64,000 bases of DNA from Pseudomonadota bacterium. Its GTDB lineage: Bacteria > Pseudomonadota > Alphaproteobacteria > Acetobacterales > Acetobacteraceae. Positions 8,536 through 17,251 of this stretch are shown one piece after another. Location of the stretch: the NCBI GenBank assembly GCA_019351895.1, contig JABBOH010000011.1, positions 50,344-114,343 on the forward strand. The letters run 5' to 3'. The notes under the pieces are model-generated. The model was not told the DNA's origin, did not search any database, and saw only the letters and a program-made list of their open reading frames with translations. How positions within the stretch are numbered: position 1 is the stretch's first letter; every line of letters starts with the position of its first letter. Made by a program: the position numbers and the translations under genes.

Positions 8536-9947
8536 TCGCCGCGGATCTGGCTTTCGCGACCATCCCCGAACTCGGCGCCGCGCTCCGCAGCAACACCGTC
8601 TCCTCGGTGGAACTCGCCCGGCTCTTCCTTGAGCGGCTCGAGCGGGACGGCCGCCGCCTCAATGCCGTCGTGACGCTCACGCCCGAGATCGCGCTGCGCG
8701 AGGCCGCGCTCGCGGATGCCGAGCGGCAAGGCGGCCTCGATCGCGGGCCGCTGCACGGCATTCCCTATGGGATGAAAGATATCGTGGCGGCCGCCGGTGC
8801 GCCGACCACCTGGGGCGCGGCACCGTTCCGCGATCAGGTTTTTGCGCAGGAGGCGACCGCGACACGGAAACTGCGCGACGCCGGCGCGGTGCTGGTGGCC
8901 AAGCTCGCGACGGTCGAGATCGCCGGCGGCATGGCCTACAAGAACCCTAACGCCGCCTTCACCGGTCCCACCGCCAACCCGTGGGACGAGGGACGCTGGA
9001 CCAGCGGCTCCTCCAGCGGTCCCGGCGCCGCGGTCGCCGCCGGGGCAGTGCCGTTCGCCATCGGCAGCGACACCAGCGGCTCGATCCTCTACCCAGCCGC
9101 CTTCACCGGCATCTCCGGCCTCCGCGCGACCTATGGCCGTGTCAGCCGCGCCGGGGCCATGACCCTGTGCTGGACGCTGGATCGCCTGGGCCCGATGGCC
9201 CGCACCGCCGAGGATTGCGGCCTCGTGCTGGAGGCAATCGCGGGTCCTGACCCCGCCGATCACGCAAGCCTGCGCGAGCCCTATCGCTACGCCGTGGGTC
9301 GCACCCGGCGCGAGGGCGGCTTTCGCTTCGCCGTCATCGACGGCTGCTGCGAGGGCGTCGAGCCGGAGGTGCAGCGCAATTTCGAGGCGTCGCTCGCGCT
9401 GCTGGAACAGATCGGGACGCTCGACACCGTGGAGCTTCCGGATTTCCCCTATGGCGCGCTGATCAGCACGATCGTCGCGGCCGAGGCCTATGCCGCGCAC
9501 GACGAGTTCATCGCCGCCGGTGGTTTGGCGTCGCTCACCTCACCGCTTTCTGCGGGCGCGCGCCTCGCCGCCTCGGTGCTGCCCGCGCATGACTACATCC
9601 GCGCCCAGCGCATCCGCCACAGACTGGCGCAGGCTTTCACGAGCCTCGCTGGCGGCTACGACGCGCTGCTGGCGCCGAGCCTCGGCGTGGTGGCAACCGG
9701 CCTGCATGACGATTTCGAGCTTGGCCTGCCCCGCGCGATGGGCCGGCGTCCGCTCAACCTCGCGGGCGTGCTGACGGGATCGCCGACCATCTCGATCATC
9801 AACGGCTTCGGCGAAGGCGGCCTACCCACGGGCATCCAATTCGCGGGCGCGCCCTTCGCGGAGAACGCAATCCTCGATGCCGCCACGGCGCTGCAGGGCA
9901 TGACCGACTGGCACCGACGCCGCCCTGCTGGACTGGTTCCCGGCTGA
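8532..9947 (+). CDS. Amidase signature family hydrolase (AtzE/GatA-like)
   Basis: A 471-residue amidase. The Ser-cisSer-Lys triad is visible: Lys82 in YGMKDI, the glycine/serine-rich GSSSGPGAAVAAG, and the nucleophile region GSDTSGSILYPAAF. Length is normal for the family. The start was chosen for its four-base overlap with the preceding small protein; the longer ORF-track start reads through that gene in another frame. It would hydrolyse a carboxamide or urea-like bond in the cytoplasm. With the M20 peptidase, creatininase-family protein and peptide-type importer nearby, an amide-containing nutrient is the likely target. Confidence 0.9.
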   Translation: MIAADLAFATIPELGAALRSNTVSSVELARLFLERLERDGRRLNAVVTLTPEIALREAALADAERQGGLDRGPLHGIPYGMKDIVAAAGAPTTWGAAPFRDQVFAQEATATRKLRDAGAVLVAKLATVEIAGGMAYKNPNAAFTGPTANPWDEGRWTSGSSSGPGAAVAAGAVPFAIGSDTSGSILYPAAFTGISGLRATYGRVSRAGAMTLCWTLDRLGPMARTAEDCGLVLEAIAGPDPADHASLREPYRYAVGRTRREGGFRFAVIDGCCEGVEPEVQRNFEASLALLEQIGTLDTVELPDFPYGALISTIVAAEAYAAHDEFIAAGGLASLTSPLSAGARLAASVLPAHDYIRAQRIRHRLAQAFTSLAGGYDALLAPSLGVVATGLHDDFELGLPRAMGRRPLNLAGVLTGSPTISIINGFGEGGLPTGIQFAGAPFAENAILDAATALQGMTDWHRRRPAGLVPG

Positions 9948-9950
9948 GGC

Positions 9951-11597
9951 TCAGCGGGAGGCGGCTAGGATCATCGCGCTCGCCTTCTCGGCGATCATGA
10001 TCGTCGGCGAATTCGTGTTGCCGGAGGTGATGCGCGGCATCACCGAGGCGTCGACCACGCGCAGGCCGGAGACGCCTCGCACCCGCAGCTCGCCGTCCAC
10101 CACCGCCATGGGATCGGTGTCGATGCCCATCTTGGCGGTCCCGACCGGGTGGAAGATCGTCGTGCCGACCGCGCGCGCCGCCTCCACCAATTCGGCGTCG
10201 CTCTCGAGTTCCGGCCCCGGCTTGATCTCGACCGGGCGGTAGCGCGCCAGCGCCGGCTGGCCGACGATGTGCCGCACCAGCCGCAGCGCATCGACGGCGA
10301 CGCGCTGATCCTCGTCCGTATGCAGGTAGTTCGGCTGGATGCGCGGCTGGACGACGCCCTCGCCACCGGTTCTTGCCGCATGAACCGACCCACGGCTGCT
10401 CGGCCGCAGATTGCAGACGCTCGCGGTGAAGGCCGGGAATCGGTGCAACTCGTCGCCGAACTTGTCGAGCGAGAGGGGCTGGACGTGAAACTCCAGATTG
10501 GCGGTGGCGTAGTCGTTCGAGGACCGGGCGAAGGCGCCGAGCTGCGAGGGCGCCATGGTCATCGGACCCCGGCGCTGCAGCAGATACTGCAGCCCCATCA
10601 GCCCGCGCCGCCACAGCTTCATGTAGTCCTCGTTGAGCGTGCGGATGCCGGAGACGCTGAAAACCGGGCGCAGCTGCAGATGGTCCTGCAGGTTCTCCCC
10701 GACCCCCGGCAGATCGGAAACGACGGGAATGCCGAGCGACTGCAGATGCTCGCCCTGGCCGATGCCCGAAAGTTCGAGCAAGACGGGCGAGCCCACGGCA
10801 CCGGCGGCGAGGATGACTTCGGCGCTCGCCTCGGCGGTGAAGCGCGCCCCCCCGCGGGTCAGCGCCACGCCCGTCGCGCGGCCACGCTCGAACAGGATGC
10901 GCTCGGCCTGGATGCCGGTTTCCAGCCGCAGGTTCCGCCGGTGCAATGCGGGGCGCAGAAAGCCCCGCGCCGTGCTCCAGCGGCGGCCGCGCCGCTGGTT
11001 CACCTGGAAATAGGAGGAGCCGAAATTGTCGCCGCCGTTGAAGTCGTCGATCTTCGGGATTCCCGCGCTGCCCATTGCCTCCTGGATCACGTCGAGGATC
11101 GGCCAATGGATGCGCGGATGCTCGACCCGCCATTCCCCGCCTGCGCGATGCAGGTCGCTCGGCGGCGCCATGTGGTCCTCATGCTTGAGGAAATAGGGCA
11201 GCACGTCGTCCCAGCCCCAGCCGCCCAGTCCCAGCTGGCGCCAGCCGTCGTAATCCGCCGCCTGCCCGCGCATGTAGATCATGGCGTTGATCGCGGATGA
11301 ACCGCCGATGACCTTGCCGCGCGGATAGGCGAGCACGCGCCCGGCGAGCCCCGGCACCGGCTCCGTGCGGAACATCCAGTCGGCGCGCGGGTTGTTGATG
11401 GCGAAAAGATAGCCGACCGGGATGTGGAACCAGATCCAGTTGTCGCGGCCACCGGCCTCCAGCAACAGCACCCTTCGGCGTGGATCGGCGGACAGGCGGT
11501 TGGCCAGCACGCAGCCCGCCGAACCGGCACCGATGACGATGTAGTCGAACCGCCCTAGGGAGGTTGCCGCGCCGCCGCTGGGACTGTCGCCGCTCAC
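9951..11597 (-). CDS. GMC family FAD-dependent oxidoreductase (choline/alcohol dehydrogenase-like)
   Basis: A 548-residue glucose-methanol-choline oxidoreductase. The FAD-binding dinucleotide fold is GAGSAGCVLANRLS near residue 22, the second GMC signature surrounds GSSAINAMIYMRG, and the catalytic histidine region is IFHPVGTAKMG. The C-terminus has the family pattern GNTNSPTIMIAEKA. It oxidises a primary alcohol or polyol, passing electrons to oxygen or quinone. A GTG start overlaps the ChaC-like stop (GTGA), so they are co-transcribed. Its stop lies 3 nt from the convergent amidase stop. Substrate not assignable. Confidence 0.9.
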   Translation of the reverse strand: MSGDSPSGGAATSLGRFDYIVIGAGSAGCVLANRLSADPRRRVLLLEAGGRDNWIWFHIPVGYLFAINNPRADWMFRTEPVPGLAGRVLAYPRGKVIGGSSAINAMIYMRGQAADYDGWRQLGLGGWGWDDVLPYFLKHEDHMAPPSDLHRAGGEWRVEHPRIHWPILDVIQEAMGSAGIPKIDDFNGGDNFGSSYFQVNQRRGRRWSTARGFLRPALHRRNLRLETGIQAERILFERGRATGVALTRGGARFTAEASAEVILAAGAVGSPVLLELSGIGQGEHLQSLGIPVVSDLPGVGENLQDHLQLRPVFSVSGIRTLNEDYMKLWRRGLMGLQYLLQRRGPMTMAPSQLGAFARSSNDYATANLEFHVQPLSLDKFGDELHRFPAFTASVCNLRPSSRGSVHAARTGGEGVVQPRIQPNYLHTDEDQRVAVDALRLVRHIVGQPALARYRPVEIKPGPELESDAELVEAARAVGTTIFHPVGTAKMGIDTDPMAVVDGELRVRGVSGLRVVDASVMPRITSGNTNSPTIMIAEKASAMILAASR

Positions 11598-12301
11598 CGG
11601 TCTCCGGCGGCTCCTGCCGCCTGCTCCGCCCTCACCGCGTCGGCCAGACGCTCGAGGTCCGGGTCGGGAATGCCGGCACGGCGCAAGCCGTCGCAGGTGC
11701 GGAACAGGTAATCGGCGGCGCTGCCGAGGGAACCGCTGGCGGTCGCCAGCCGGCGCACGATCTCGGCCTCCGGCAGGTGACCGTCATAGTGATCGCCCGC
11801 GTGGTTGACCGTGAAGGCGAGCCCCGCGCCGAACCGATCGCCATGCTCGTCGTGCAGATCGACCCAGTGGGGCACGTAGGCGCCGGTCAGCATTTCGCGC
11901 CGCCACAGCAGGGTAAGCTCGGTGAATGCGCTTGCCTCGGTAATGCGCAGGGCAACGCCGAGGCAGCTGCCGCCGGGCTCGAGACCCAGCACGAGTCCGG
12001 GATGCTCCGGCGAACCGCGACCGGCGCGCGTCGAGAGGCAGAAGGCACGGTGCCACCCGTCGATCCGCGCGGTGCGCTGCTCGACACTGTGGATGGTCGG
12101 GTTCCAGATCAGCGAGCCGTAGCCGAACAGCCAGACATCGCCGGGCGGGCGGCACTGCATCATGGCGCAGAGGGAGTCCGCGCGTTCGGCCGCGGACCAG
12201 CACTGCAGGTCGGGCGCATCCTGAGCCACGAGGGCGTCGATGCCCCCGGCCTCGATGAAGGCGCGCGTCAACAGGAAGTCATCGGCCATTGCGCTTCGCA
12301 T
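11594..12301 (-). CDS. Gamma-glutamylcyclotransferase, ChaC-like
   Basis: A 235-residue ChaC/GGCT-like protein. The family hallmark VWLFGYGSLIWNP lies near residue 55, and CLSTRAGRG and LGLEPGGSC follow as in ChaC. These enzymes release 5-oxoproline from gamma-glutamyl peptides such as glutathione. ATG at 12301 is used; ATG at 12289 (MADDFLL) is also possible. The gene leads a two-gene operon with the GMC oxidoreductase and is divergent from the SDR at 12429. Its presence among catabolic genes may reflect gamma-glutamyl conjugate breakdown, but that is inference. Confidence 0.88.
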   Translation of the reverse strand: MRSAMADDFLLTRAFIEAGGIDALVAQDAPDLQCWSAAERADSLCAMMQCRPPGDVWLFGYGSLIWNPTIHSVEQRTARIDGWHRAFCLSTRAGRGSPEHPGLVLGLEPGGSCLGVALRITEASAFTELTLLWRREMLTGAYVPHWVDLHDEHGDRFGAGLAFTVNHAGDHYDGHLPEAEIVRRLATASGSLGSAADYLFRTCDGLRRAGIPDPDLERLADAVRAEQAAGAAGDR

Positions 12302-12428
12302 CCGAAGGTGATGTCGCTACCCTCTCTCCATCCCCGGCATGGCCATCAGCGTCAAGGCCAGGACTATGCACCCCACACAATCCGGGGCGGCAGGTCGAAG
12401 ACCGGAAGGCGGGCAGAGGAGCGACAGC

Positions 12429-13199
12429 ATGGCGGGGACACAGGCGCGGCAGATCGGCCGGCTTCAAGGCAAGGTGGCGATCATCACCGGCGCCGCAAAC
12501 GGCATTGGCCGGGCAACGGCGCTCCGTTTTGCCGCCGAGGGCGCGCGGCTCATGCTCAACGATGTGAATGCGGCGGCGCTAGACACGGTGCTGCGCGAGG
12601 TGACGGAGGCCGGCGGCGCGGTCTGCGGCATTGTCGGCGACGTGGCGAAGGCCGCCGAGGTCGAGCGGCTGGTGGCCGAGGCCGTGGCATCCTACGGGTG
12701 CGTCGATATCCTCATCGCCAATGCCGGCATCATCCCCGAGGCCGATCTGCCGGCCGCGAGTGCCGACCTCTGGGACCGGACCATGGCAATCGACGCGCGG
12801 GGCATGTTCCTGTGCTGCAAACACGCGGCGGCGGCGATGCTGAAGACCGGCGGAGGTGCCATGGTGCTGCTCTCCTCCGTCTCGGGCTTCGTCGGCCAGA
12901 AGGGCCAGGTCGTCTATGGCCCGGCGAAATTCGCGGCCTCGGGCCTCACGAAGCATCTGGCGGTCGAGCTTGCGGCGCAGGGCATCCGCGTCAACGCGGT
13001 GGCGCCCGGCACGATCGCCACGGCGGCCGTCGCGCGGATGGACCCGGCGGGCATCCGCGCCGGCATCGCGAAGCACCCGATGGGCCGGATCGGCCAGCCC
13101 GAAGAGGTGGCGAACGCGATCCTGTTCCTCGCCTCCGACGAGGCGTCGTTCATCACCGGGGCGATCCTCCCGGTCGATGGCGGGTTCCTCGCGCAATAG
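12429..13199 (+). CDS. Short-chain dehydrogenase/reductase (SDR)
   Basis: A 256-residue classical SDR with cofactor motif TGAANGIG near residue 22, NAG near residue 97, the catalytic serine in LLSSVSG and YGPAK as YxxxK. The C-terminus reads TGAILPVDGGF. The chosen ATG (MAGTQ) has a GAGGAG a few bases upstream; the ORF-track start adds 30 implausible residues. It is transcribed toward the FadR-type regulator, leaving 17 bp between stops. It may oxidise a sugar or sugar acid feeding the adjacent apionate-type operon, though gene order alone supports that. Confidence 0.88.
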   Translation: MAGTQARQIGRLQGKVAIITGAANGIGRATALRFAAEGARLMLNDVNAAALDTVLREVTEAGGAVCGIVGDVAKAAEVERLVAEAVASYGCVDILIANAGIIPEADLPAASADLWDRTMAIDARGMFLCCKHAAAAMLKTGGGAMVLLSSVSGFVGQKGQVVYGPAKFAASGLTKHLAVELAAQGIRVNAVAPGTIATAAVARMDPAGIRAGIAKHPMGRIGQPEEVANAILFLASDEASFITGAILPVDGGFLAQ

Positions 13200-13216
13200 G
13201 GCTACTCCGCCGCCGC

Positions 13217-13966
13217 CTAACTGTTCTTGGACAGGAACAAGCCACGGCTGCGCTGCAGGTGGACGCGCATGGCCTCCACCGCACCCGCCTCGTCATGGGC
13301 GATGATCGCGTCCAGGATCATCCGGTGCTCCTCGAGCGTCAGGTGCTCATGGCCCTTCCAGAGCAGGAGGCTCGCATGGAACATGCTCAGCCAATGCAGC
13401 ATCGCGCGGCTCACCGCCTCCAGCACCGCATTGCGGGTGATCGCCGCGATCGCGGTGTGGAACGCCATATCGGCCGCCACGAACCCGCCGGAGTCGCGCT
13501 TGAGGAAGGAGGCCTGCCGCGCCAGCGCCGCCTCCAGCCGCTCGATATCGGCGGGCTCCGCCAGCCGCGCCGCATCGCGCACGATGCCGATCTCGAAGAA
13601 GCTGCGCGCATCCTGCAGCTGGCCCAGCGATTGCGGCTGCGTCGCCAGGATGTGCCGCGCCGTGTGCTCGATCTGCCCAATCACGTCCGCGACTGTCGGC
13701 TGCGACACGCGCGCCCGCTCGCCATGCGTGATGACGATGAGGCCGAGCTTCTCCAACCGCTGCATCGCCTCGCGGATGGCGGGCCTGCCGACGCCGTAGG
13801 CCGCCATCAGCTCCCGCTCGGACGGGATCTGCGTGTTCGGAGGATAGCCGCCGGTTTCAATCTCCTTCAGCAGGCGGTCGAAGACCTCGTCCGAAAGCTT
13901 GCGCCGGCTGATCTTGCGGACGGCGATCGGCGGGCGGCGGCGATCGGGCCCCGGCGTGGGCATCAC
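13217..13966 (-). CDS. FadR/NanR-like GntR transcriptional regulator (FCD domain)
   Basis: A 249-residue regulator. The winged HTH (about residues 20-85) contains the FadR-type IPSERELMAAYGVGRPAIRE, and the C-terminal FCD domain keeps the metal-coordinating D-x3-H (DMAFH) plus later histidines around FHAS and EEHRMI. The HTH and linker resemble NanR-type regulators of sugar-acid genes. GTG (13966) or the following ATG may start it; both overlap the Gfo/Idh stop. As last gene of the operon it probably represses its own cluster and is relieved by a pathway sugar acid. Confidence 0.88.
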   Translation of the reverse strand: MMPTPGPDRRRPPIAVRKISRRKLSDEVFDRLLKEIETGGYPPNTQIPSERELMAAYGVGRPAIREAMQRLEKLGLIVITHGERARVSQPTVADVIGQIEHTARHILATQPQSLGQLQDARSFFEIGIVRDAARLAEPADIERLEAALARQASFLKRDSGGFVAADMAFHTAIAAITRNAVLEAVSRAMLHWLSMFHASLLLWKGHEHLTLEEHRMILDAIIAHDEAGAVEAMRVHLQRSRGLFLSKNS

Positions 13967-15006
13967 GGCACCGGGGCGGCCGGCACGACCGCGCCGCCGC
14001 GCTCCGCCGAGGCATAGGCCGCCATGACAAGCCCGTAGGTGCGCAGGTTGTCGACGCCCGATGTTTCAGGGTCGGTGCCGTTCATCCAGGCGCTGATCCA
14101 GTGGCGCTGGAGGTTGAGCACGCTCTCCTGCACCACGTGCCACGGCTTCTCGGTCCAGCCGGGCGTCACCGGCTCCGCGTCCCGCTCCTCCACGGCGCCG
14201 TTCGAGGTGACGCGCAGGCGATAACCTTCCAGCAACTCGATGGTGCCGGCACTGCCCTCGATGCGCAGGATCGTCTGCGGAAACAGCTCCGGCAGGCGCC
14301 GGCTGGAATAGCTGCAATCGACGATGCTGACGCCGCCGCCCGCGTGGCGGATGAGGGTTGTCGCCACATCCTCCCCGGCGATCTCGGGATTGACCTGCTG
14401 CGTCAGGCAATAGAGCGTCTGCGCCTCGCCCATGATCGCGCGGCAGACGTCGAGGATGTGGATGCCGAGGTCGATCAGGATGAAGCGCTTCTCGGTCGCG
14501 AGATAGGGCTGGCCGGAATAGACGTCGTAGCCGCTGCGGAAGGAAAGCTGCGCGAAATGCGGGGTTCCGATGCGGCCCTCGGCGACCGCCTTGCGGACCG
14601 CGAGAATGGGGCTTTGGAAGCGGAAGTTCTCATGCACCATCAGCCTGACATTCGCCGCCCGGCAGGACTCGACGATGGCGGCGCAATCCTCCCAGCTTGG
14701 GGCCAGAGGCTTCTGCACGATGACATGAACGCCGTGCGCTGCCGCAAGTCCCACCAGCGCCCTGTGCGTCTCCATCGTCGTGGCGATATCGACGAAATCC
14801 AGCCGCTCCGCGCGCAGCATGGCCTCGACATCCGTATAGGCGGCGGGCGCGCCGAAACGCTGCCGAGCCGCCTCCGCCCGCGCCGGATCGCGGTCGCAGA
14901 CGGCGATAAGCTCGACCTCGGGGATCTCACTCCAGGCGTGCAGATGGTTCTGGGCGAAGAAGCCGCAGCCGATAACGGCCAAGCGCAGCTTTTGTTGTGT
15001 GCTCAT
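13963..15006 (-). CDS. Gfo/Idh/MocA family dehydrogenase, candidate D-apiose dehydrogenase
   Basis: A 347-residue NAD(P)-dependent sugar dehydrogenase. The Rossmann motif is IGCGFFAQNH; the EKP motif of the family appears as QKP near residue 97; the catalytic region has IDLGIHILD. In characterised D-apiose pathways the first oxidation to apionolactone is done by ApsD, a Gfo/Idh protein, and the genes next door here (ApnO-like, DUF1537 kinase, RuBisCO-like) are the later steps of that route. The ApsD role is therefore inferred from context. A GAGGCGGG SD precedes the ATG, 9 nt after the ApnO-like stop. Confidence 0.85.
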   Translation of the reverse strand: MSTQQKLRLAVIGCGFFAQNHLHAWSEIPEVELIAVCDRDPARAEAARQRFGAPAAYTDVEAMLRAERLDFVDIATTMETHRALVGLAAAHGVHVIVQKPLAPSWEDCAAIVESCRAANVRLMVHENFRFQSPILAVRKAVAEGRIGTPHFAQLSFRSGYDVYSGQPYLATEKRFILIDLGIHILDVCRAIMGEAQTLYCLTQQVNPEIAGEDVATTLIRHAGGGVSIVDCSYSSRRLPELFPQTILRIEGSAGTIELLEGYRLRVTSNGAVEERDAEPVTPGWTEKPWHVVQESVLNLQRHWISAWMNGTDPETSGVDNLRTYGLVMAAYASAERGGAVVPAAPVP

Positions 15007-15015
15007 TATCCCGCC

Positions 15016-15855
15016 TCAGGCGTTGCAGATTTCCTTGACGGACTTCAGGACCGCCTCCTTGTTGAACACGCGCTCCAGCCAGCCGTCACGGAAGATCTCG
15101 GGCTTGGCTTTCTCGATGGCGTAGAGCGCGCCGTCCGAGAACTTGCCTTCCGGAAAAGCCTCGAACGCGATGGAGAGGCCGATGTTGATATGACCCAGCA
15201 TGAAATCCATCGCCGCCTGCCGGGGCACGCCACGCCGCACCACATCGTCGACCGCCTCCCGCATGGCGAGGCAGAGAGTGATGCCGACCGTCTCGGACAG
15301 CGCGGGCTCCAGCGTCGCGATGTTTTCCACCGTGCAGCGATGCGCGCGCATCACCGGCTTGTAGATCGTGCGCGCGATCTCCTCGCAGAGCGCGTAATGC
15401 TCCTCGGGTCCCTGCATGAGCGCGCAGACGATGTGCTGCTTGGCGTGGATGCCGCCGAAGAAATCAGCCTTCGCCACGGGGTCCGTCTCGTCGTTGAAGA
15501 TGGGCGGGTGGCATGGATGGGTCACGAAGTAGGTCACATCCGCCCGCTCCGGCATCTCGCCCGCATAGGGGGCGGCGGCGTCGAGCACGATGAGCGCCGC
15601 GTTCGGCCGCACCTTGCCGATGATCTCGTGGGCGATCTTGCCGATCAGCCGGTCCGGCACCGCCATCAGCACGACATCGGCTTCGGCAAGCGCGCGGTCC
15701 ATCTCGACGCAATCCGCGCCGATCGCGGCCTTCAGGCGCTCGCGTCCGGCGCCCGAAACTTCGACGTGATCCACGTCGAAGCGCGAGCCCTGAAGATTGG
15801 TCGAAAGACGCACGCCCATCTTGCCGCCGGCACCGAGGAGAGCGATCTTCGTCAT
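15016..15855 (-). CDS. apnO: D-apionate oxidoisomerase-like protein (ApnO family)
   Basis: A 279-residue NAD-binding protein with N-terminal motif LLGAGGKMG and a C-terminal domain annotated in related proteins as phosphogluconate-dehydrogenase-like. Conserved features include TYFVTHPCHPP and DFFGGIHAKQHIVCAL. ApnO enzymes oxidise and rearrange D-apionate to 3-oxo-isoapionate. Immediate neighbours are the kinase and RuBisCO-like protein for the next two steps, which makes the assignment persuasive. The start MTKIALLG has an AAGGAT SD and removes 15 spurious residues from the ORF-track call. Sixteen bases separate it from the kinase gene. Confidence 0.8.
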   Translation of the reverse strand: MTKIALLGAGGKMGVRLSTNLQGSRFDVDHVEVSGAGRERLKAAIGADCVEMDRALAEADVVLMAVPDRLIGKIAHEIIGKVRPNAALIVLDAAAPYAGEMPERADVTYFVTHPCHPPIFNDETDPVAKADFFGGIHAKQHIVCALMQGPEEHYALCEEIARTIYKPVMRAHRCTVENIATLEPALSETVGITLCLAMREAVDDVVRRGVPRQAAMDFMLGHINIGLSIAFEAFPEGKFSDGALYAIEKAKPEIFRDGWLERVFNKEAVLKSVKEICNA

Positions 15856-15871
15856 TGGATGATCCTTCAAA

Positions 15872-17251
15872 TCAAGCTGTTGCGGAAATCGCGCGGCCAC
15901 CGGCCTTGATCCCCCCGAAATAGTCGGCCCTACCCATCTGGCCGCCCTTCAGGGCGAGTTCCAGGCGGCGATGGGCGGGATCGTCGGAATGCGCGCGGCA
16001 GAGCGCCGCACCCGGCACCGTCGCGGCGAGCGCCGTCAGCGCATAGACGCCGAGCGCCAAGGCCGCGTGGCTTGACGTGTCACCGCCCGCGATGATGCCG
16101 CGGTCGATGCCGGCGGTCCGCATCACGCGGTCGAGGATGCGGCCGAGGCCGTCGCCGATGCGCTCGTTCACCGCATCGGCGGAAACGCCCGCCGCCTGCA
16201 CGGCCGTGCGCAGCGCAGGCACGGAGGCATCGTCCGGGCCGCGCGCCGTGAAGACGACGGGGTCGTGACCCTCCGACAAAACCCGCAGCGCCCGCGTGAC
16301 GCCCCGCTCCATCTCATCCTGCCAGCGCCGCTCATCGACCGCGGCCGTGGGGTCCAGCCGGATGCCGCCAAAGCCATGCGCCTCGGCCCAGGCGATCTGC
16401 TCGTCCGTCACCGGCGAGCACGAGCCCGAGACCGCCACCACATGCGCCGCGCGCGGCGCCACGGGCGGGGTCTCCACGACGGGGATCAGCCCCCGCGCCT
16501 GCCAATGGGCGATCAGCGCGTAGTCGATGCCCTGCGAACCGACCACGAACTGGCGCGGCTCGCGATGCTCCCAGACCAGCCGGCCGGCTTCGGCCAGCGT
16601 CTCCTGATCGACGATGTCGAGCGACACGATACGCGCGCCCTCGCCGCGACGCCGGGCCAGCGCCGCGTCCCCCTCGCCGCGCTTCATCGCGACGAAATCG
16701 ACGACGCCGCTCGGCACATCGGTCTGCGGGGCGAGATGGCGGCCGAGATCGGCCTCATGCATCGGCGTCACCGGATGGCGGCTCATCGTCGGGTGGCGGT
16801 CCAGCCGGTAGCCGGTGCCACCCACGGTCGCGAAGAGGTTGCCGAAGGCCTGATAGCGGTGGATCGCCGGCGCCGCCGTGATCAGCGGCACCCAGCCATT
16901 GCCGAAGGCCGCAAGGCCGACCTCGATCGCCGTGCCGATCGAGCCGGTGGACGGCGAGGAATCGAAGGTCGAGCAGATCTTGTAGTGGATCAGCGGCGCG
17001 CCCGTCGCCCCAAGCGCCGCGAAGATGGGCGGCAGGTGGTCGCGCATCCATCCGGGCGGCTTCGAGCGGGCGATGCCGGCGATGCCGATGCCACGCAGAC
17101 CCGGAAACCGCGCCAGCTGCTCGGGCTTCGGCACGTCGAAGAACAGAGCCGCCGGCAGTCCTGCGAAGCTCAGCGCCTCCATGGTCGCCGCCGACCCCGT
17201 GAAGTCGTCGCCATACCAGGCGATGAGCGGCCCCTGGGGTAGCGCGTTCAT
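15872..17251 (-). CDS. oiaK: DUF1537 four-carbon acid sugar kinase family, probable 3-oxo-isoapionate kinase
   Basis: A 459-residue acid-sugar kinase. The N-terminal domain starts with AWYGDDFTGSAATMEA, the substrate domain of the family. The C-terminal nucleotide domain has GGDTSSHAALALG and ends ALKGGQMGRADYFGGIK. Family members phosphorylate threonate, oxo-tetronates or, as OiaK, 3-oxo-isoapionate. Position between an ApnO-like gene and a RuBisCO-like gene favours OiaK. The ATG overlaps the RuBisCO-like stop as ATGA; the ORF-track start 76 codons upstream lies inside that gene and is rejected. Confidence 0.82.
   Translation of the reverse strand: MNALPQGPLIAWYGDDFTGSAATMEALSFAGLPAALFFDVPKPEQLARFPGLRGIGIAGIARSKPPGWMRDHLPPIFAALGATGAPLIHYKICSTFDSSPSTGSIGTAIEVGLAAFGNGWVPLITAAPAIHRYQAFGNLFATVGGTGYRLDRHPTMSRHPVTPMHEADLGRHLAPQTDVPSGVVDFVAMKRGEGDAALARRRGEGARIVSLDIVDQETLAEAGRLVWEHREPRQFVVGSQGIDYALIAHWQARGLIPVVETPPVAPRAAHVVAVSGSCSPVTDEQIAWAEAHGFGGIRLDPTAAVDERRWQDEMERGVTRALRVLSEGHDPVVFTARGPDDASVPALRTAVQAAGVSADAVNERIGDGLGRILDRVMRTAGIDRGIIAGGDTSSHAALALGVYALTALAATVPGAALCRAHSDDPAHRRLELALKGGQMGRADYFGGIKAGGRAISATA

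Noticed and set aside
11564-14017. An 817-aa plus-strand ORF and similar giant ORFs at 3134-4882, 14101-15909, 40807-43221 and 36354-38588 (minus)
   Set aside because: They run antisense to well-supported genes, are arginine/histidine/aspartate-rich and lack any recognisable motif; they arise from high GC and few stop codons.
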